A stretch of DNA of 64,000 nucleotides from Hypomesus transpacificus. Lineage: Eukaryota; Chordata; Actinopteri; Osmeriformes; Osmeridae. This document shows positions 58,951 to 64,000 of the stretch, piece after piece (position 1 is the first letter of the stretch; every line of letters begins with the position of its first letter). Under the pieces are notes generated by a model, which saw only the letters and a program-made list of their open reading frames with translations, did not search any database and was not told the DNA's origin. A program made the translations under genes and the position numbers. The stretch lies in contig NW_025813938.1 of NCBI RefSeq assembly GCF_021917145.1, positions 2,228,929 to 2,292,928 of the forward strand, given 5' to 3'.

Positions 58951-60334
58951 AAGACCAGGAGCGAACAGGGGAGTCTGGCAAAAGAGGGGGGATGTGGAGG
59001 GAGTCGAGGGAGGCTGGCAGCCTGTGTCAGGGGGTCCTTCCCTCAGCGTCTTAGATTGGGATCCTCTTGTCAGGGTTGTTTATTCTCCTCAGGCAGGCGG
59101 GGCTGCCGGGCGGAGCTGCCGTCCACAGTGACGAGCTGCCACTCTGCCGCCCAGCAAAGATGCAATCAGATCCCGCACGGGACTCAATCCTACCTTGACT
59201 TACAGTGGTAACAGTAGCTGTCCTCCTGTGTGTGTGTGTGTTGGTTCACCTGTCCCTCAAGCTGGGGGGGCTGGGAGGCGGAGCTGGTTTTAGGGCTGTT
59301 TGTTTTGTGTGTCGGTGTGGGCTGGAATATACAGGAGGCTGTTTCATCACAGTGGTGGTGTTCGTGCTGGGGTTCTGCTGCCTGTTGCTGCCAGGCGGAA
59401 TGTGAGGGGAGGGAGAACCCGCCCTGATTCTACTGCCTCACCCCTCTCCCATCACCTGTCACCCATAACCCACAACCCACCCTCATCCCTCACCCCTCAC
59501 CCTTCAATTCTCACCCCTCACCCAACGCAAACTCCGCTCTGCTTTCATGTGAGAGAGACCCACCTGTGTGTAATCCAGCTGTGCTGATGTGACAGCGTGT
59601 TAAACCAGCTCTCATCTGATCTCGGCGTGTGAGGAGGATAAAGAACAGCTCCTGAGATGTCAGGGCCAGACTTCCAGCCCTCTGTGGCTCCCTGCTTCTC
59701 CTCCCACACTGAAATATTTATCTCCCCCCTCCGCGTTGACCTGCTCCAGTCTCTCTACTCCAATCTCTCTTCTCCGGGGAAACTGGGACAGAGCAGGAGC
59801 AGTAGGTAGGTCACATGTTGCGGGCTTCGGGCGTTTGATTCTGTGGAGCGTCGAGGAGCTTGTCGGTCCGTTGTGTTTGTACGTGAGCTCTTTACTTTTT
59901 CATGTAACTCTACGATTAGAAACGTCAACTTGGGACGACTGTTCCCTCGTTTGATGTGCCCTATGTAGGCTGCTTGTGTTTTTTTTTATAGTCTTGTATC
60001 TATTTCTGTTTTGTATGTATTGGTGCAAAACCAATTACCTTCCAGGTATGAAAAAAGGGAGAGAACATAGAAGGTTTTGTATCTGTGGTTGTTTGTGGCT
60101 CCTCCCAGTGGTTCCTAACACACACAGTGCCTTCATGGTGAATACAAATCCGAATGGAAGCTTCCAATCTTCTTTTTTGGATGAAAAGGAAGTCAGACCG
60201 TGATGTCATTTCCTGTCTTTCTCCCAGAGTGGATGTTGGCTCCCTGTGCCAGTGCCAGGGCAGGAGTTGGAACTCTGATCCCTCTCTCCCCCCCCCCGAC
60301 CCTCCCCCTTGCTCCAGAACCCAGCATACATAGA

Positions 60335-60426
60335 GGGAGAGAGAGGGAGAGAGGGGGAAAAGATTGAGAGAGAGAGAGAGAGAGAGCGAAAGACAGAAAA
60401 AAAGAGAGAGAGAGTGAAAGAGAGAG
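60335..60426. repeat. GA microsatellite
   Basis: GAGAGAGGGAGAGAG and AGAGAGAGCGAAAG runs in ttc28 intron 2. Confidence 0.9.
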
Positions 60427-61629
60427 TCATGAACCACTAATAAGAGGGTCCCAGTTAGGCTCTACCCAGCCAAGGATTGAACTAATGAACAAATCAAATG
60501 AATAACATGTAATTACAGGAAGGCTGGCGCTAGTGGGCACAAACCTGGAATTATCTGTCTGGAAACAGTGTGGAACGACATGGAACAGCCAGCTTGGCTG
60601 TTCCCTGGGGAAGGGAGACTTCAGTCCTGCTAGATGTGTACGTTAACCAGTATTAGAATAATCTTGTCGTGGGTGTGTTGGCGAGTTGAAACTGCAACCG
60701 CACACCAAGCCTGCAATTTAAAGTCTTCCAACGCTACATCAGCCATGTGGATGATGGATGCAAGATGGAAGCCTCACGTTATCGACGACCTCATGACTGG
60801 CGTTCATCAGCTACATCAACATGTGACGGCGTGACGAGCGGCTGGAAGATTGACTAGAACTTCCTCGTTCGGGTTTAAAATCTTGGCCCTTCCACCCTGC
60901 TGTGTTTTATCAGCCTTGTGTGTAGGCGATGGCTTCCAATCCCTTCTCCTCCCCCTCCTCCTCCTCCTCCTCCCCCCCCCTCCCCCTCCACCTCCCCCTC
61001 CTCTACCTTTGCATCGGCAACATCCCTGTCTGCTTTTGTCGTCAGCGACCAGACTGGTTACATCACCGTGTGTGAGAGATAGAGGTACTTACGCTGGAAA
61101 ACCGGGACTTAAGGTCGACGCCTGAACGAAATAAAACACAGTGGTGTTTGACGGTTCGGGGGGCGTGTCCACGCCCACCAGGAGCCTGGTGTCAGATGAT
61201 GTAACAGGAGCGGACGGACGAGGCTGGCCTCTCTCCTGACCTCCCGCTGTGATTGGCTGCAACGTCGGGCTGTCCAGGGGAGAGCTGCAGTAGGAGGCTC
61301 AGCTGGGAGATGATCTCACCCTGATGATGTCCAGTTAGGTCTGGACAGCATGGATTTGTGTTTACTGAGCTACTGGCGCTGTCCAATCAACAACAAAGGT
61401 TACTGCGGCACTTCTTAACCAGGTTTATCCAGCCCTTCTCGTACTGCAGAGCTGTTACTGAGACCAGGGGAGGGGTGGAGCTCAGTGGAACAGCATTTGG
61501 GGGTGGGGTGGGGGGAGGAGATGCAGCTAACTCCTTTTCCAGGTGGCAGGCCACCTTCTCTGGACATGTGAGCAGACACTCTCCCTTTAAGGTCGTTTTT
61601 TTGGGGAACTTTCATGTTTTATTGGACAG

Positions 61630-61822
61630 AGAAAGGAGGGGAGGGGGAGGGGGAGGGGGAGGGGGAGGGGGAGGGGGAGGGGGAGGGGGAGGGGGAGGGG
61701 GAGGGGGAGGGGGAGGGGGAGGGGGAGGGGGAGGGGGAGGGGGAGGGGGGGAGGGGGAAGGGGAGGGGAGAGGAGGGGAGAGGAGGGGAGAGGAGGGGAG
61801 AGGGAGAGGGGGAGGGGGCTCA
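61630..61822 (+). repeat. GGGGGA hexanucleotide array
   Basis: About 20 tandem GGGGGA units (61640-61760) grading into GGAGAGGAGGGGA units. It sits on the sense strand of ttc28 intron 2 and has very high G-quadruplex potential. Confidence 0.95.
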
Positions 61823-62670
61823 AAGCATTCACATTCTCAACTCTCTTGACTCTCTCCCCCTTAAAGTTGTCCTTCATAAACACCCAGGATTAAGTTGTGT
61901 GGACAGCGTGTGGGTTGAGACGGCCGTCAGTGTCAACGTCACTCCGGAGAGCTGCGCCGTTGGATGCCAGTGAGTGTTGGTGTTTCTGAACGTGTCGTTA
62001 AATGACGCCTGGAAGGTCATTATTTCATTTAAAGCAAACTTCCAAGTGTCACTTGCGTTCAATTACAACTAAGACCCTGGCCGCGATCATGCTTGAGTTC
62101 AGCCGTGACTTTCTCCCATTGCGAGCCCAGCATTTAAGGTCAATATTCGACAGTAATTAGAGTTAACTCCCATGCACTGAAATGTGTGATTCATGACAGA
62201 TCATTACTTCATAAGCAGCTTAGCAACGTGCTACCACAGACGTTTAAAGATGGATGCTTAGCAATCGCTGACATGTTTGTTCAAATTCAAATCTCATGGT
62301 CCTCCTTCCTCCATCACGGCTGTGTGGGAATATGAAGAAGCGTCCGTAAGAAAGCCAAACAGCCTAAAAGAAGGATCTTTCTCTTCTGTTGTGACGTCTC
62401 CCAGTGTAATAGCCTGCAGCCTAATCCATTCATCTTAAGTGCCTCTCTCTGATCTCCTCCCTTGTTTAGAGGCAGCTGAATAACTCACTTGTGTCAGGTT
62501 ATTATAATTAGCTGTTTGAGTGTCTCTGTACAGGACCCAGATACTTCCCCTATAATTCCTTCTCTGTAATGAGTTTTATAGAAAAGAAAAAAAAAAACAC
62601 CAGCCACAATAACAGCAAATGGAAACGCCTCAGGAGACATATTAGCTGACGAACCATGGAATGCAGGTGG

Positions 62671-62752
62671 CGTGTTTGTGTGTGTGTGTGTGTGCGTGTG
62701 TGTGTGTGTGTGTGTGTGCGTGTGTGTGTGTGTGTGCGTGTGTGTGTGTGTG
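62671..62752. repeat. TG microsatellite
   Basis: TGTGTG with TGCG interruptions, about 80 bp. Confidence 0.95.
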
Positions 62753-63014
62753 GCTGACAAATGCATCTCATGGTTATGGAGACAGGTTCTGGTGCTCAAC
62801 CAAAGGCATTTTAATTTTTCAGGTGGTCAGGCAATTAGCTTGACACGCGCTAGATACAGTCCCCATCCTGAAGACATAATTAGGGTGTGATATTAATTAT
62901 AACGTATAGCCCCTCCAACGGAGAGAGGCGACTGTGGTATCACAACTGTGAGTCTTACTGTCGTTCTCTCTGAGGTGTCGTCATTCCGGCTGTGGAGAAA
63001 TAGAAGAGTTTTGT

Positions 63015-63079
63015 AGAGAGAGGGAAAGAGAGAGTGCCTGTGAGAGAGAGACAGAGAGACAGAGAGAGAGAGTGCCTGT

Positions 63080-63123
<44 letters not shown>

Positions 63124-63366
63124 GAGAGAGACAGAGAGAGACACAGAGAGAGAAATATTGACTGTGAGAGAGAGACTGTGTGAGAGAGAGAGAGAGATAG
63201 AGACTGTGAGAGAGAGAGAGACTGAGAGAGAGAGAGACAGAGAGAGACAGAGAGAGACAGAGAGAGGGAGACTGAGGGAGAGACTGAGGGCGAGACTGAG
63301 GGAGTGAGAGGGAGAGAGAGAGGGGGAGACTGTGTGAGAGACAGGGGGAGACTGTGTGAGAGAGAG
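63015..63366. repeat. GAGA/GACAGA microsatellite
   Basis: About 350 bp of GAGAGACAGAGAGAG and GAGACTGTGAGAG repeats in ttc28 intron 2. Confidence 0.95.
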
Positions 63367-63827
63367 AATCAAGACAACAAGAGGATGGTCTCTGACTGCA
63401 GATGGCAGCAAACAGACTTGCAGTCTCCCCCTGGTGAGGTACATCCAGACAACACTCACATGCCTCCTCCAATTCTCTTCCTCTCTTTTCCTGGAAAACA
63501 GGAAAAGCTTTCAGTGGCAGACATAAGCAGTCACAGTCAGCACAATGGATCGTCTGGTCTCCTGGCATCCATTATTCCAGGGGCTTCATTAGACCTGTCC
63601 CGCCCACTTTTAGAAAACCGCAAATTGGTCCCCACCCTCCATCACCACATTTTTTATGAAGAAAATTCTATTTAACGGCCTTATCCTCGGTTATTAGAAA
63701 AGCTGTCCCACCCACGTTTGAACAGTCTTGCATTATTCAGACATCTGCCCAAGACTCGCCTCAACCGAGATCTTGCGAAGGTCCCTGCAAGACATCTGAG
63801 AGGGGGCGGCGGTGGATGTAGAGAAGG

Positions 63828-64000
63828 TCAAATCAAATCAAATTTGATTTGTACAGCGCTTTTTACAAGCCGTGTCACAGAGGGCTTGACGCAATCTGTT
63901 ATGCTCACATATGAAACATATCACATATCATGCGCATCGAAACTGCTCCTGGACCAACCTAAGACACTCAAAAAAGACTCACAGGAAAACCCAGAGAGAA
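63828..64000. mobile_element. Dispersed fish repeat, truncated by window end
   Basis: Starts with AAATCAAATCAAATTTGATT, followed by GTACAGCGCTTTTTACAAGC, a very common start in teleost dispersed repeats. The end matches the fragment in hectd4 intron 52 (31205-31400). Confidence 0.65.

Larger units (their letters stand above)
56175..64000 (+). other. ttc28: ttc28 intron 2, runs off the window
   Basis: Nearly 8 kb without a recognisable exon. It holds a CTCF-like site (56773-56786), G-rich and CT-rich simple repeats, minisatellites and two AT-rich unique stretches (62060-62560 and 62780-62940) with several TAATTA-type homeodomain words. Confidence 0.6.

Noticed and set aside
61358..61973. Poly-Gly and Gly-Glu frames over the GGGGGA array
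   Set aside because: They arise from the hexanucleotide repeat. A dipeptide-repeat product is conceivable only if the intron were translated, and nothing here supports that.

Overview
This window is nuclear DNA from a teleost fish. The genes are interrupted by GT-AG introns, their proteins match vertebrate families, and the introns carry tRNA-derived SINEs ending in the fish-type 'GTCTGCTAAATGA' tail. I cannot name the species.

Layout from left to right. (1) 2198-5412, plus strand: pla2g3, a secreted group III phospholipase A2 in four exons. (2) 7237-43485, plus strand: hectd4, a giant HECT-type E3 ubiquitin ligase. I traced 75 coding exons by eye. All 74 introns are GT-AG and keep phase, and the exons total 13,314 nt (4,437 codons plus stop). 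The gene is compact: about 36 kb from start to stop codon, with 74 introns. (3) 47653-50069, minus strand: sds, a PLP-dependent L-serine/threonine dehydratase in seven coding exons (324 aa), with a probable noncoding first exon and TATA box near 50.7 kb. (4) 53096 onward, plus strand: the 5' end of ttc28, with one certain TPR exon (55878-56174), a probable 10-codon first exon, and an intron that runs off the right edge.

These neighbours sit on two human regions: hectd4 and sds belong to 12q24.1, pla2g3 and ttc28 to 22q12. The window therefore looks like a piece of an old linkage block. The four genes do not form a pathway.

Much of the rest is simple sequence. hectd4 introns are packed with minisatellites and CT, CA or C tracts, often starting within a few bases of a 5' splice site. 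In two introns (6 and 12) the repeat unit contains the exon end and the splice donor, so usable-looking donors are reiterated in tandem. Intron 41 is an 813-nt minisatellite that stays open in the exon reading frame and would add a 271-residue His/Pro-rich insert if retained. These splice-site and repeat relationships are the most unusual thing here. I found no RNA gene, CRISPR array, intact transposase or unknown multi-gene system.
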